A stretch of 64,000 nucleotides of DNA, taken from contig JAPOWW010000001.1 in the NCBI GenBank assembly GCA_026707405.1, forward strand, positions 1 through 64,000, written 5' to 3'. Source of the DNA: Chloroflexota bacterium (GTDB lineage Bacteria > Chloroflexota > UBA11872 > VXNJ01). The notes beneath the pieces are model-generated. The model did not search any database, was not told the DNA's origin, and saw only the letters and a list, made by a program, of their open reading frames with translations. Of the stretch, positions 40,802 through 51,000 are shown one piece after another (position 1 is the stretch's first letter; each line of letters begins with the position of its first letter). The translations under genes were made by a program, and so were the position numbers.

Positions 40802-41998
40802 TCATGGCTTGACCATCAGCGGCATGTGGACTTCGTTGGGTCGGGCGAGCCGCAGGAAGAAGTGGCCTAGCCCCGACGCCCCGAGCATGAAATCGGGGCT
40901 GAATTGGCCCGGCTCATCCGAGCGCCAGCGGCGGTTCGGAGGATCGCCCTCGCCGTATTCGGCGGCGAGGACGCCGAACTGCCGGGCTTTGGTGGTCCAT
41001 TGGCCGTCGCCGGTTACCCGGGCAAGCTCGATGAAAAGCTCGCCGTTGCCGGCGAGTCCGTGACACTGACTGGGATTGCGCCGTATGTCTCCCGCCGAGT
41101 AGGTCGACTCGCCGCAGCGAAGCGCCCATTCCCGGCAGGAATCGTCGTCGGTGATTTCGTGCGTTCGGCTGAATAAGAGACCTATACCGGGCGCGCCGTG
41201 GCACCATTGAAATTTGGGCGATTCGACATCTTCCAGGTGCGTCGGCCAGCCAACTCCGTGCTCGGTATCGACGGCGTTGGACTGGAGCCACCTGGCCGCG
41301 CCGAGCGCGCCGTCACGGAAGCGTGCGTCGTTAGTAAAGCGATATAGCTCGGCGAGGAAGTAGCCGATGCTCGGGGCTCCGTGGGGCATGCCCATCTGGT
41401 ACGTAGCGGTTTTGCCTAGCTTTATGAGCCACTTAAGCTGGTCGCCGTGGGCTTCGGCCTTATCGAGAAGATACGTGCCGGCGCGGACGGCCTCGTCGAG
41501 GCAGTGTGGCCGCGCGGTCTCCTGAAAGCAGCGGAGGAGAAATACCCCGGCTCCGGCAGCTCCCCACATAAGCTCAAGTCCGCCGTAGGTCGTTTGGGAT
41601 AGAGCGTCAGCGCGCGCGAGCGCACGCACGACGAGATCGCCGTCGCCCACGGCTTGACCGGCGTGCAGCATGGCGAGTCCGTGACCGGAAAATCCTGAAT
41701 AGAAACCCTTGTACGGTCCGATGCCGCCGTGGTTGGCTTGCATCGTCTCGTCTATCCAACGAGCGCCGTCCCGCGCCAGATCGAGGTAGGTCTGGTCGCC
41801 GGTAATGCGGCCGAGATCGGCGAGGAAAAGAACGATCCCGGCTACGCCTGAAAAGACTTCGGGGCTGTACTCAGGCTTCCCGAAGTAGTTGAGTGTGGAC
41901 CAGCGGATGCCGGCGTCGGTGCGCTCAGCCTTCGACGACACATAATCTCCGACGCTTATCGCGAGATCGAGAAAGTTTTCCGAACCGGTCATCGGCAT
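40802..41998 (-). CDS. LanC-like (lanthionine synthetase C-like) protein, stand-alone
   Basis: WCHGAPGIGLLF and CHGLAGNGELFIEL Zn-ligand motifs; about seven G-x-G repeat motifs (FSGVAGI, FSGFSGHG, WGAAGAG, PHGAPSIG, CHGAPGIG, CHGLAGNG, LGASGLG). Confidence 0.85.
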   Translation of the reverse strand: MPMTGSENFLDLAISVGDYVSSKAERTDAGIRWSTLNYFGKPEYSPEVFSGVAGIVLFLADLGRITGDQTYLDLARDGARWIDETMQANHGGIGPYKGFYSGFSGHGLAMLHAGQAVGDGDLVVRALARADALSQTTYGGLELMWGAAGAGVFLLRCFQETARPHCLDEAVRAGTYLLDKAEAHGDQLKWLIKLGKTATYQMGMPHGAPSIGYFLAELYRFTNDARFRDGALGAARWLQSNAVDTEHGVGWPTHLEDVESPKFQWCHGAPGIGLLFSRTHEITDDDSCREWALRCGESTYSAGDIRRNPSQCHGLAGNGELFIELARVTGDGQWTTKARQFGVLAAEYGEGDPPNRRWRSDEPGQFSPDFMLGASGLGHFFLRLARPNEVHMPLMVKP

Positions 41999-42192
41999 AT
42001 GCGCCCTTTGGGACCGTTGCCTAGCTTGGTGCGTATTCTAGAGAACTGTGAGTGGGAGCCGCCCGGATGGTCTTTGGGCGTTGCAACCGCGTGTGTTCGC
42101 GGGTAGCGGCATTGCCGGGCGCGGACAGTTGCTTTGGCGAGCGTACGTCTGCAAAGGGCGGCTTGCGGCGTTGTGTGACCATAAACTCAGTA

Positions 42193-42894
42193 ATGGGAAA
42201 CGAATGCCGGAGCGATGCAAACGACTCTGTGGTGATTGATGAAAGACAGGTTGACAGCTTGGGTCTTGCGGAGAGGATCGGGACGCTACCTCGCAGGCGG
42301 AAGCGCCGGGAGGTGCTGCTTGCGATTGCCGTCGGTGCGGGGGCTCTGGGGCTTGCGTATTGCCGGGGGGCCGAGCCCTCGACCGAGAGTCAAGGGGACG
42401 AGCGGAAGACGGACCTACTCGGGATTCCGAAGGGGGAGACCCGACCGGCGCCGGACTTTGCGATGACCGTGTACCAGGGGGAAGGGGAGCTTGGGGGGAC
42501 CGAATTGCAAGTCAGCACGGTTCTGGCTCAAGGCAAGCCCGTGATACTTAATTTCTGGGCAGGACTGTGTCCGCCGTGCAGGGCCGAGATGCCGGACTTC
42601 GAGGCGGTTTACGCGGCGAGCAAGTCGAAGGTCACGCTGCTTGGCATCGACGTGGGGCCGTTCGTGGGCCTGGGGACCTTCGAGCAGGGGAAGTCGCTCG
42701 CGGCCGAATTAGGGGTCACGTATCCGCTCGCCACGCCGAAGGACGCGGGCGTTCTGGCGGACTACAAGGTGCTCGGAATGCCCACCACCGTATTCGTCAC
42801 GGCGGACGGGATCATTCACCGCGTGTGGGCCGGTCTTCTCAGCGAAGAGATCATGCTGGAATTGGTCGACGAGCTAGTAGAGGCTTCATCGTAA
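42193..42894 (+). CDS. TlpA-like thioredoxin-fold lipoprotein
   Basis: VILNFWAGLCPPCRAEMPDFEAVY; GMPTTVFVTADG; lipobox-like LGLAYC. Confidence 0.85.
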   Translation: MGNECRSDANDSVVIDERQVDSLGLAERIGTLPRRRKRREVLLAIAVGAGALGLAYCRGAEPSTESQGDERKTDLLGIPKGETRPAPDFAMTVYQGEGELGGTELQVSTVLAQGKPVILNFWAGLCPPCRAEMPDFEAVYAASKSKVTLLGIDVGPFVGLGTFEQGKSLAAELGVTYPLATPKDAGVLADYKVLGMPTTVFVTADGIIHRVWAGLLSEEIMLELVDELVEASS

Positions 42895-42962
42895 GACAAA
42901 CGGAATCAAGCTCTCCAGATACCTCCGCGCCGTCTCGCGCATCGGCAACACAGGGACGTGCC

Positions 42963-43778
42963 GTGCGGACGCCCTCGGGGGGAATCTTATTCGCCTACGG
43001 CGTCCCGGCGGCCATTGTGATCGTGCTTCTGGGAGGGCTCATCATCGTTCAGTCAGGCACGGAGGCGAACGTGGCGTCGGCGGCGGCGGCGCTTCCCATC
43101 GGATTCGCGATGGCGGCGGGCATCGTGGCGAGCGTCAACCCGTGCGGGTTCTTCATGCTGCCGACTTACATTGCGTATCAGCTTGGAACGGAAGAGGCTG
43201 GATTCGATCGACTGAGCGCCGGGCGTCGCACTTTGCGCGCTCTGGCAGTCGGCGGGACGGCGACAGCCGGATTCGCGGTCGTGTTTCTCGCGGTTGGGCT
43301 GGTGGTCGCGGCGGGAGCGGGCTGGGTAGGCCGCGTGTTCCCGTTCGCCGGACTGGGCGTGGGCGTTCTGATGCTGTTGTTCGGGATATATCTGCTGGTG
43401 AGCCACCGGTACGTTGGCATTCTGGCGGCGAGCCGAGTGACGGTCACGCCAAGACGGAACATCCGAAACGCGTTCGTGTTTGGTGTGGGCTATGCGATCA
43501 GCTCGCTGGCGTGCACGCTGCCGATATTTCTGGCGGTCGTCGGAACGGCGCTCAGCGCCGGCGGGTTCCTGGCGTCGTTCGGACAGTTCGCCTCGTACGC
43601 GCTGGGAATGGGGATAGTGATAGTCGCGGTGACCGTGGGATCAGCCGTGTTCCGGGACGCCGTCTCGAAATGGCTCAGAGGCGCGTTGCCTCACGTGCAC
43701 AGAATGGGCGCGTTCTTCCTGATCGGCGCGGGGAGCTATCTGGTGTATTACTGGGTGGTTTTTGCGGGGGTGTTTTAG
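42963..43778 (+). CDS. CcdA/DsbD-like cytochrome c biogenesis membrane protein
   Basis: GIVASVNPCGFFMLPTYIAYQLG; YAISSLACTLPIFLAVVG; multiple TMs; in-frame GTG start. Confidence 0.8.
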   Translation: MRTPSGGILFAYGVPAAIVIVLLGGLIIVQSGTEANVASAAAALPIGFAMAAGIVASVNPCGFFMLPTYIAYQLGTEEAGFDRLSAGRRTLRALAVGGTATAGFAVVFLAVGLVVAAGAGWVGRVFPFAGLGVGVLMLLFGIYLLVSHRYVGILAASRVTVTPRRNIRNAFVFGVGYAISSLACTLPIFLAVVGTALSAGGFLASFGQFASYALGMGIVIVAVTVGSAVFRDAVSKWLRGALPHVHRMGAFFLIGAGSYLVYYWVVFAGVF

Positions 43779-43808
43779 CGAGGAGTTCCCGGCAACAACG
43801 CCGCTGCT

Positions 43809-46800
43809 CTAGACAAGACCGTCCGAGCACACGATTCGTATTACTTGTGGCTCCTGTGCTTGAGGCTGGTCCGAGTCGTCGGGCGGGTTAAGACGGTACC
43901 GCTCGCGCAGCGCGTCGAGCCGGGTCCGCAGCGCTCGGCCCTCGAGCTGCAGGTTTTTTATTTCTCCCAAGGCGTTCTCGACTTGCTGAGTCAGGTCGCC
44001 GAGGAATATTCGTCGCAGGTCTTCGATGCGTCGCCGCTCCGAGGCATCTTGCCCGGCCTCGTTCATGGCCATCCTGAGGTGCTTGGAGATATACCGGCGC
44101 GCCTGCGTGTCGCGCGGCCGTCTGGCCCTACCCAGCCGCCTACCGAAATCCGATCTGAACGCCTCGAACGCCGCCATTACCCGTTCGTTGGTATCGCTAG
44201 GCAACTCTTGGGCAGGCGTATCGCGTTCGCATTCAGCCGCCGCCACAAACTGGGAAGGACTGATAGCCCGAGGCTGTAGGTCACCGGCCACGGCGTAGCA
44301 TCCCTTGACCTCTCCAACGCTGAGCAGCACAAGCGTCTCTCCAGCCCTGGGCGGATCGAACGGAGAGACGGCCAACGAGTCTTCTCCCGGCGACACGAGC
44401 GGCATCTGGCTGTCTTCGATCTCCAAAGCGCCTTGCAGATGTAGGACACCGACTGGCTTCTGCGGTTCCCCAGCTAACGTCAATGCCGACCGTATCCCAT
44501 CCGGCAGGTTCGTGATCGTCTTCCACAGGTCCGGATCGTCGTCCTGGATGCGCTGAAGCAGCGCAACAGCACGCTGATGGGCCGCGATCTCGTCAAGGCC
44601 ATCGTCGATGTCGGGCAGTTGCTTGCCTTCATAGATGCTGTACATAGCCTTGACATTCAGCCGCTCGGCATCCGAGAGCAGCTTGCTGTCCAACCCAATC
44701 AGGTCGTGAAACAACTGGATTCGCCTATTGAGGCGCTGCGTCAGGGAAAGCTCTTTATCGACCTCCCGGTCGGGCCACATGTTATTGAGGTTTATCGCGT
44801 CGTATTCAGTGCCGATGCGGTCGACGCGCCCGAACCGCTGAATCAGACGGACGGGGTTCCAGTGCAAGTCGTAGTTCAGTACGCGGGCGCAGTCTTGCAA
44901 GTTCTGCCCTTCCGAGACGATATCAGTTGCGAGCAATACTCTGATTTCCGGGCCGGGCAACCTTTCGCCATCACCCAGGTTCCAGGTCGGCGAGAATCGC
45001 TTCACAATGGACTCCGCGTCGTTTCGGGTATTGCCGGTGAGCCGGGCGATTTCGCGGTTGCGGCCGCCAGGGTTCAACTCGCGGTACAGATACTCGATGG
45101 TCGTTTCGGCCTCCGAGAAGATCAGCACTTTGCCCGACTTGACCTCCGGGAGATCGAGAAACTCCCACAACGTTTGGAGCTTGTCGTCGTCTTCGGGGCC
45201 TATATCGACAACACGCTCCATCACTTCCTGCAGCAAGGCGTGGTCGGCGTCCAGATTTTCAATCCAGTCCGCTGTATTGAAGTCATCGGTTGTATGGACC
45301 AGCTTGCTATTCCGGTCACCGCCCATTTGCCTGCGACGTTCTTCCTGACCGAGTACTTCCAACAGATCGTCGGCGTCGAACGACTGACCGGAAAGTAGCC
45401 GAGTAGCGGTGGCGCCGATGGGCACGTAGCCCGCTTCCAGCGCCTGCTTGAAGTTGCGGTTGCTGTTCATGAGCGAGCTCAGCGTGGAGCGAAACGCCTC
45501 TATGCTTGATTCCAGCCGCTTAAGAAGAAGCACTCCCATCAGCCTGGCTATACGGTCGCGGGCCCTGAACAGATCGCGGTATTCCGGTTTGTGCTTTTCT
45601 TCCTCTTTTATGTATTCGGTGACTCTGTATCTAGCCCCAGCGTGTTGCGCCAGCAGGGCCTCGATCTCCTCAAGCGAGCCAGCCTTCGCATACACCTTGT
45701 CGAGTTGGTACGGCACGTTATCCAGCAACGGTTCCGGGAACCGCACGGCTTTACCATCTATGGCCGCAGTATCGCCGTATAGCTCCGTTATGTCCTTGCG
45801 GCGGCGGCGGATGAACACCGATGAGAGAACCTCTTCAATCTCGGCCTTTGGCACGGATGGCGGCTGGGGCTTGTTCATTGGGGGCGCGCCGATCCGACCG
45901 CCAAGAAGCCATGCGACGAATTCCCTTACGTAGTTCTCATGGTCGGCGCGGTACTCCAGCCATCGCCGAGCGTTCTGGAAGTATTGCTCAAGGCTGACGG
46001 GTTCTATATTCAGACCGTGCGCCGTGTCGTCCAGGAACAGCGTGATCTGCCGGTATATGTCCATCGGTCCCAGGTTCTGGGGCGTGGCGCTGAGCAGGAC
46101 TACTTTATGGTCGCCTGCCTCAAGGTACTCACGTAGGCCTTTCGAGCGTTTGTTGCGGTTGCGGAAGTTGTGCGCCTCGTCTACCAGGACCGGCCCCCGG
46201 TTGGGGAAGTCCTGCTGAAGAATGATCCCTTGCCCCGGTGGCGCGGCGTCCACGTACCGGCCCAGCTCTTCGTCGAACTCGGGGTCTTCAACAGCGCTGA
46301 TCAGGCTGTGCGATACGACTTCGGCCCCGAGTCCAAATCTCTCGTTGAAGTGCTGCCACATGGGCTTGAGTCCGGCGGGGCAGAGGATTAGCGGCGGGCC
46401 GTCGTTTGGATAGCTCACGCGGAGATGACGAAGCAACTCCGCGCCGATGAAAGTCTTGCCGAGGCCAACAACGTCGCCGACATAGCAGCCGCCGTAGGCT
46501 TCGATCATCGCCAGCCCTCGGCTTACGGCGTCTTGCTGGAAGTTAGCCAACGCGTCCAGCGGCGTCAGCGGCAGATCGCCTCCGACCAGACCGGTGTGAT
46601 AAAGCTCGTAGAGCGCCTTGAGGTAGACGTGATAAGGCGGCGTTTGAGCCAGCGCCCAGGAGCGGTCCAACTCGCGCTCCAGCGCCGGGCCGATGTCCTC
46701 GGAATCTTTCCACAGGTCCTCGAACCAGTCGCGCAGCGCTCGCATCTCGGCGTCGCCGGTGACTCGCACGTTCAGCTCGGTGTTGCCGGTGAACCCGGCG

Positions 46801-47348
46801 AGCGTGAAGTTGGACGATCCGACGACCGCCGCGCCCGGCTCGGCATGATCGGCGTACCAGCACAGATAGGCCTTGGCGTGGAGGGGACTTCGCAGATAAG
46901 CACGAACCTCGACCTGGCCGGTCGCGACCATGTCTCGCAGCGTTGACACGGCGTCTTCCGATCCGCCGGTCTGCGGGAGCACCGACACGCCCTGGGCGAT
47001 GCGGTCGACGGCCCGCTGCGCGATTTCGGCCCGCTGCCGCCGCCTGACCAGCGAGTCGGCGTCGAGCCGCGCCCTTAACGCATCGGCCTGCTGGAGTCCT
47101 TGCGCGACCTCTTCGAGGACCTTGCCGTCGGTGCGTCCGACCAGTATGCGTACCTTGTCCAGCCGGGACAGGTCCTGGGCCACAGCCTCGAAACCGCTGA
47201 CGAAGAAGTAACCGACGGCGATGTCGGCTCGCGCGGAACTGGACAGCATCTCCCTGAGCCGCTCCAGGAGAGGGGGATCGGTGGACGCGTGGAGGATGTT
47301 CACGAGCGGATCACGTTGGTAGTTCGAATCCAATCGGATTCTGACCAA
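43809..47348 (-). CDS. PLD-like nuclease / SNF2-type helicase fusion (GTG start at 47303 also possible)
   Basis: HAKAYLCWYADHAEPGAAVVGSSNFT HKD-type; GDVVGLGKTFIGAELL; VLVDEAHNFRNR; LLSATPQN; LLATDIVSEGQNLQDCARVLNYDLHWNPVRLIQRFGRVDRIG. Confidence 0.9.
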   Translation of the reverse strand: MVRIRLDSNYQRDPLVNILHASTDPPLLERLREMLSSSARADIAVGYFFVSGFEAVAQDLSRLDKVRILVGRTDGKVLEEVAQGLQQADALRARLDADSLVRRRQRAEIAQRAVDRIAQGVSVLPQTGGSEDAVSTLRDMVATGQVEVRAYLRSPLHAKAYLCWYADHAEPGAAVVGSSNFTLAGFTGNTELNVRVTGDAEMRALRDWFEDLWKDSEDIGPALERELDRSWALAQTPPYHVYLKALYELYHTGLVGGDLPLTPLDALANFQQDAVSRGLAMIEAYGGCYVGDVVGLGKTFIGAELLRHLRVSYPNDGPPLILCPAGLKPMWQHFNERFGLGAEVVSHSLISAVEDPEFDEELGRYVDAAPPGQGIILQQDFPNRGPVLVDEAHNFRNRNKRSKGLREYLEAGDHKVVLLSATPQNLGPMDIYRQITLFLDDTAHGLNIEPVSLEQYFQNARRWLEYRADHENYVREFVAWLLGGRIGAPPMNKPQPPSVPKAEIEEVLSSVFIRRRRKDITELYGDTAAIDGKAVRFPEPLLDNVPYQLDKVYAKAGSLEEIEALLAQHAGARYRVTEYIKEEEKHKPEYRDLFRARDRIARLMGVLLLKRLESSIEAFRSTLSSLMNSNRNFKQALEAGYVPIGATATRLLSGQSFDADDLLEVLGQEERRRQMGGDRNSKLVHTTDDFNTADWIENLDADHALLQEVMERVVDIGPEDDDKLQTLWEFLDLPEVKSGKVLIFSEAETTIEYLYRELNPGGRNREIARLTGNTRNDAESIVKRFSPTWNLGDGERLPGPEIRVLLATDIVSEGQNLQDCARVLNYDLHWNPVRLIQRFGRVDRIGTEYDAINLNNMWPDREVDKELSLTQRLNRRIQLFHDLIGLDSKLLSDAERLNVKAMYSIYEGKQLPDIDDGLDEIAAHQRAVALLQRIQDDDPDLWKTITNLPDGIRSALTLAGEPQKPVGVLHLQGALEIEDSQMPLVSPGEDSLAVSPFDPPRAGETLVLLSVGEVKGCYAVAGDLQPRAISPSQFVAAAECERDTPAQELPSDTNERVMAAFEAFRSDFGRRLGRARRPRDTQARRYISKHLRMAMNEAGQDASERRRIEDLRRIFLGDLTQQVENALGEIKNLQLEGRALRTRLDALRERYRLNPPDDSDQPQAQEPQVIRIVCSDGLV

Positions 47349-47994
47349 TCAGATCCACGGCATTCTTGATGCTGTAAGCGATTATGATGCCCGTGTTGGA
47401 TTTGTACGCTAACGCTGTTCTTTCATCCTTCAAGTACACGGATTCGAATTCCCATTGGTAACCGGAAATCACTCCCGCCACCGATAGCTCGGGTGGGCTG
47501 CTTCCCTGCGGGGTGAAGACTATGGGGCCGCCGGAAAACCCCGGATTGTTGTGGCCATCCAAGAGGAGCGGCTGATTAGCCGAGTTGTAGGCTGAAAAGG
47601 TTGCCTTCTTCACTAGAGGTAGGGGAAAGTCCCGGTTTAGGTTGGCGACCTCATTCGCCAGTCCGTAAGGAAAGCCGAGAAAGAAGACGTCTTGTCCTAA
47701 CGTGAGGCCAGCTGTACTCGGCGACAGGGGGTGCGTCGGAGAAAGTTGAGTTCCGCTGGCCAATACTGAGATATCGACGGCACCTTCGCAATGTCCCACC
47801 AAATCTACTTCGAGTGCCTTCCATGTGTCGTCGTGTTTGACCTCCAATACTGCTTGATCAACTACCGACTTGACCAGATGCTTCGCAGTGACGATGTACT
47901 GCCGATTGGTTACATCGATTGTGAAACAGGTTCCTTGAGAACCGCTGAAACGAAGCTGAAAGGTTCGCTGGAGAATATTGGATGTCGGCAGCAT
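47311..47994 (-). CDS. trypsin-like serine protease
   Basis: Triad context YIVTAKHLV (H39), GAVDISVL (D74), NPGFSGGPIV (S154). Confidence 0.8.
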   Translation of the reverse strand: MLPTSNILQRTFQLRFSGSQGTCFTIDVTNRQYIVTAKHLVKSVVDQAVLEVKHDDTWKALEVDLVGHCEGAVDISVLASGTQLSPTHPLSPSTAGLTLGQDVFFLGFPYGLANEVANLNRDFPLPLVKKATFSAYNSANQPLLLDGHNNPGFSGGPIVFTPQGSSPPELSVAGVISGYQWEFESVYLKDERTALAYKSNTGIIIAYSIKNAVDLIGQNPIGFELPT

Positions 47995-48005
47995 GGAGCG
48001 CTCTC

Positions 48006-51000
48006 CTAACGATTACTGATCGTCCTCGGGGCCTTTGGCTGGGGAGTTGTCAGGCTGCGGCGTTGGAACCAGTCGTTGATGAGGGCGATGTCGGCGGGGG
48101 AGAGGTCGTAGAGGTGGTTGACGATTTCGTTTAGCTGGTCGGTGTCGACGGGTTCTCCGGCGATGCCGGCGGAGGCGATGGAGTCGAGGCGGCGCTGGAG
48201 CACTGGGTCGGGCGTCACGATGGGTAGGCGGGTCATATATTGACGCTTCGGCCTCAAGAATCCCCCGCGCAGGGAACTGGTTATCTGGCACAGCAGGAAT
48301 TCGCTTAGGTGGGAGTTCAGTAGTGCCATGAGCCACCGAGAATCCGTTGGTATTGTGAAGCAGGTCATGTCCAAGTAATTTGCTTTCGTGTCGAAGGCGA
48401 ACCTGACTTCGCGGGCTATGTCGGGCCAGACTATCTTTGGACGGGCGAACTCTTCGTATATCCCTTCCTGCGGCTGCTGCAGCTCGTACCACGGGTGCAG
48501 GTGGGAGGTTGCACGTCTTTCAAGATTGAGGCGATAGATCTCCAAGTGTTCGCGGACCCTGGGGTAGCGGTCGATGTCCACGCCGCGGTTCGTGAAGATG
48601 ATGTAGAGTCCGGCCCATTCCGCGCTCCACCGCTTGATGTTCTTGCCCCTTAGATAGGGCTTGATGATTTCGGCGCTGCGCGGGTCGGCGTCGACAAGCT
48701 CATCGCGCTTGTAGCGGTCGATGACGAAGGCTCGATTCAGCCCAGTCTTGACACCCATATACAACGATCCGTCGACGAACTCGCCGAGCGGAGTTCCCTG
48801 ATTCATAAGGCGCTCGAAGAGGCGTATCAATGCCGGGTCTTCCAAGGCCCAGCCGTTCTGTCTAAGAAACGCCTGGGGATAGTCAGCATGACCGTGGCGG
48901 TCCAGAAGAGCGGGAAGGCCGTCCATAGCCTTGTTCACCGTGTCTGGCGTTACAGATAGTCCCCGTTCATTCAGCGCTATACGGACAGGCGTTGTGAGAT
49001 CGGCGACCCGCAACTCATGGCGGTGTTCCGCCTGCCCATTACGACCGATGAGGACCGCCGGGTACGACGTTGCCGTGAATACCGGCAGGTCGCCAAAGTC
49101 CATCACTTGTTCAATTGTTAGAGAGTCCCGGAGGAGTGCTCGGAGCTTCTTGCCATAGTCGGCCCGCATGTACTTGTTGCTGGTGATGAACGCCAGCCAG
49201 CCGCCAGGACGCATCAGCTCGATAGCCCTGGCGAAGAAGTAGACGAGAATGTCCGCCTTTCCTTGATATACGGACGGGAACCGCGTAGCGAGATCGGGCT
49301 TCAGTTCGCCAAATTGCTCGTGGCGCACGTAGGGCGGGTTGGCGATTACGACGTCGAAGCCGCCACGCGCAGCGAAAACCTCGGCAAAGGCGATGCGCCA
49401 GTCGACTGAGCCCTGGGGCGCGCCCACGCCGCCGAGCGCGTCTCGCAGATCTTGCTCGGTGTTTTTGATGCGTTCCCTGAGGCTGATCTTGGTGGGGCCC
49501 GGTTTCTTGCGCATGTATTCGGCCTTGAGTGCGCCGAGGCTGGATGCCGCGATCTGGTAGTCGAATAGTTCGGTTTGCCGGAGGGGGGAAGTTGGATCGG
49601 GATTGGGAGCGGCGGTAGTGCTGGGGTCCGGGCCGAGGAGGCTGTCGCCGCGGAGGACCTTGAAGTCGAGGTTTGGGAGCGGCTCGGGGACCGCGCCCTC
49701 GTAGTCAACGATGAGCGAGAGCCACATCCGCAGCATGGCGATGTTGATGGCGAACTCGTCATTGTCGACACCGTAGAGGTTATGACCGATGCTGTGCAGC
49801 TTCAGGTCGTAAATGTAGCGAGGATTCTGTCTTAACTCCGGGGTATCCAGCGAGGTCCTCAGGTCAACCATTTCCTGCATCATGCCGAGCAGGTAAGCGC
49901 CGGAGCCGCAAGCCGGATCAACGACTCTGATCTCGGCTAAAGCCTCACGGACTCCATGTGCTTGATCGGAGATTCCTTCAATTTTGTGGTCATCCACGAA
50001 CTCTTGAATTGCCTCCGGCGATGCACCTAGCCCTTGTCCTTCGAGGTAGCCCTTGAGCGCCTCGCGGCACATGAAGGACACGACCGGGCGGGGAGTGTAA
50101 TACGAGCCGCTTTGGTGGCGGCCGGTGACCAGCTCCTCGAAGACCTTGCCGAGCATCTCGGGGTCGACGGCGACCTCGATGTCGAACGGGGTGGACTCCA
50201 TGACTGTGAAGTTGAACTTTTCGAACAGGTCGGTCAGGACCGGGCGAATGGCGTCGTCGGGGACGATTACTCCGTCTTGTTCGTCCAGATGGGTCTTTTC
50301 AAACAGGCCACCGTTGAGGAAGGGGACTTGGCCGAAGACCGACTCCATGTAACGGCCTTTGAAGTTCGAGTTCATGTCGCTCGACCGGGGATTGTTGAGT
50401 CCGAAGAAGAAGAGGTGACACAGCCGGTCCCGGTAGAAGTTGTGGTCACCCCTCCCCTCTCCCGTCAAGGGAGAGGGGATGTCGGTGCGATAGTCGGTCC
50501 ATAGCGCCTTGAGGTAGTCGTTGTCGCCGTTGAAGGTCAGCCAGCCCTTGCGAGAGAGGAAGTAGACGAACATCAGGCGGTTGAAGAGCGTCTGGACGAA
50601 GAGCCGTTTTTTCTCGTCCTCGCTGGGGCCGAAGCCGGAGACAAGTGCCTCTGCCGCCTCGAAAACGCGCTTGTAGTCCTGGAAGAACTTCCTGGTGACG
50701 GGTTCGACGTCGAAAGCCTCTTGCAGGGCCTCGCGGATGCGACCGCTGCGTTCGTAGCTCCAGTAGACGTTGGAGAACTGCTGGACGGCGGTGCGGCGGG
50801 GTAGGTCGCGCTCGACGACCATGCGGCGCAGAGTGAGCTGCGTTCCGCCGAAGTCAGGATGGATGAAGTGGAGCTGCGAGCGGGAAGTGTTAGTGAAGAC
50901 GAGCAGCATGTCCTCGCCGAGCGAAGCTTCGATCTCTTTGGCCGCGGCGACCGCCTCCGCCTTGCGGACGCGAGTCGTCTCCGGGATGTCCACCACAACG

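Noticed and set aside
40802-43778. Lanthipeptide biosynthetic cluster
   Set aside because: Only a LanC-like protein present; no dehydratase, precursor, protease-transporter or immunity genes seen nearby.
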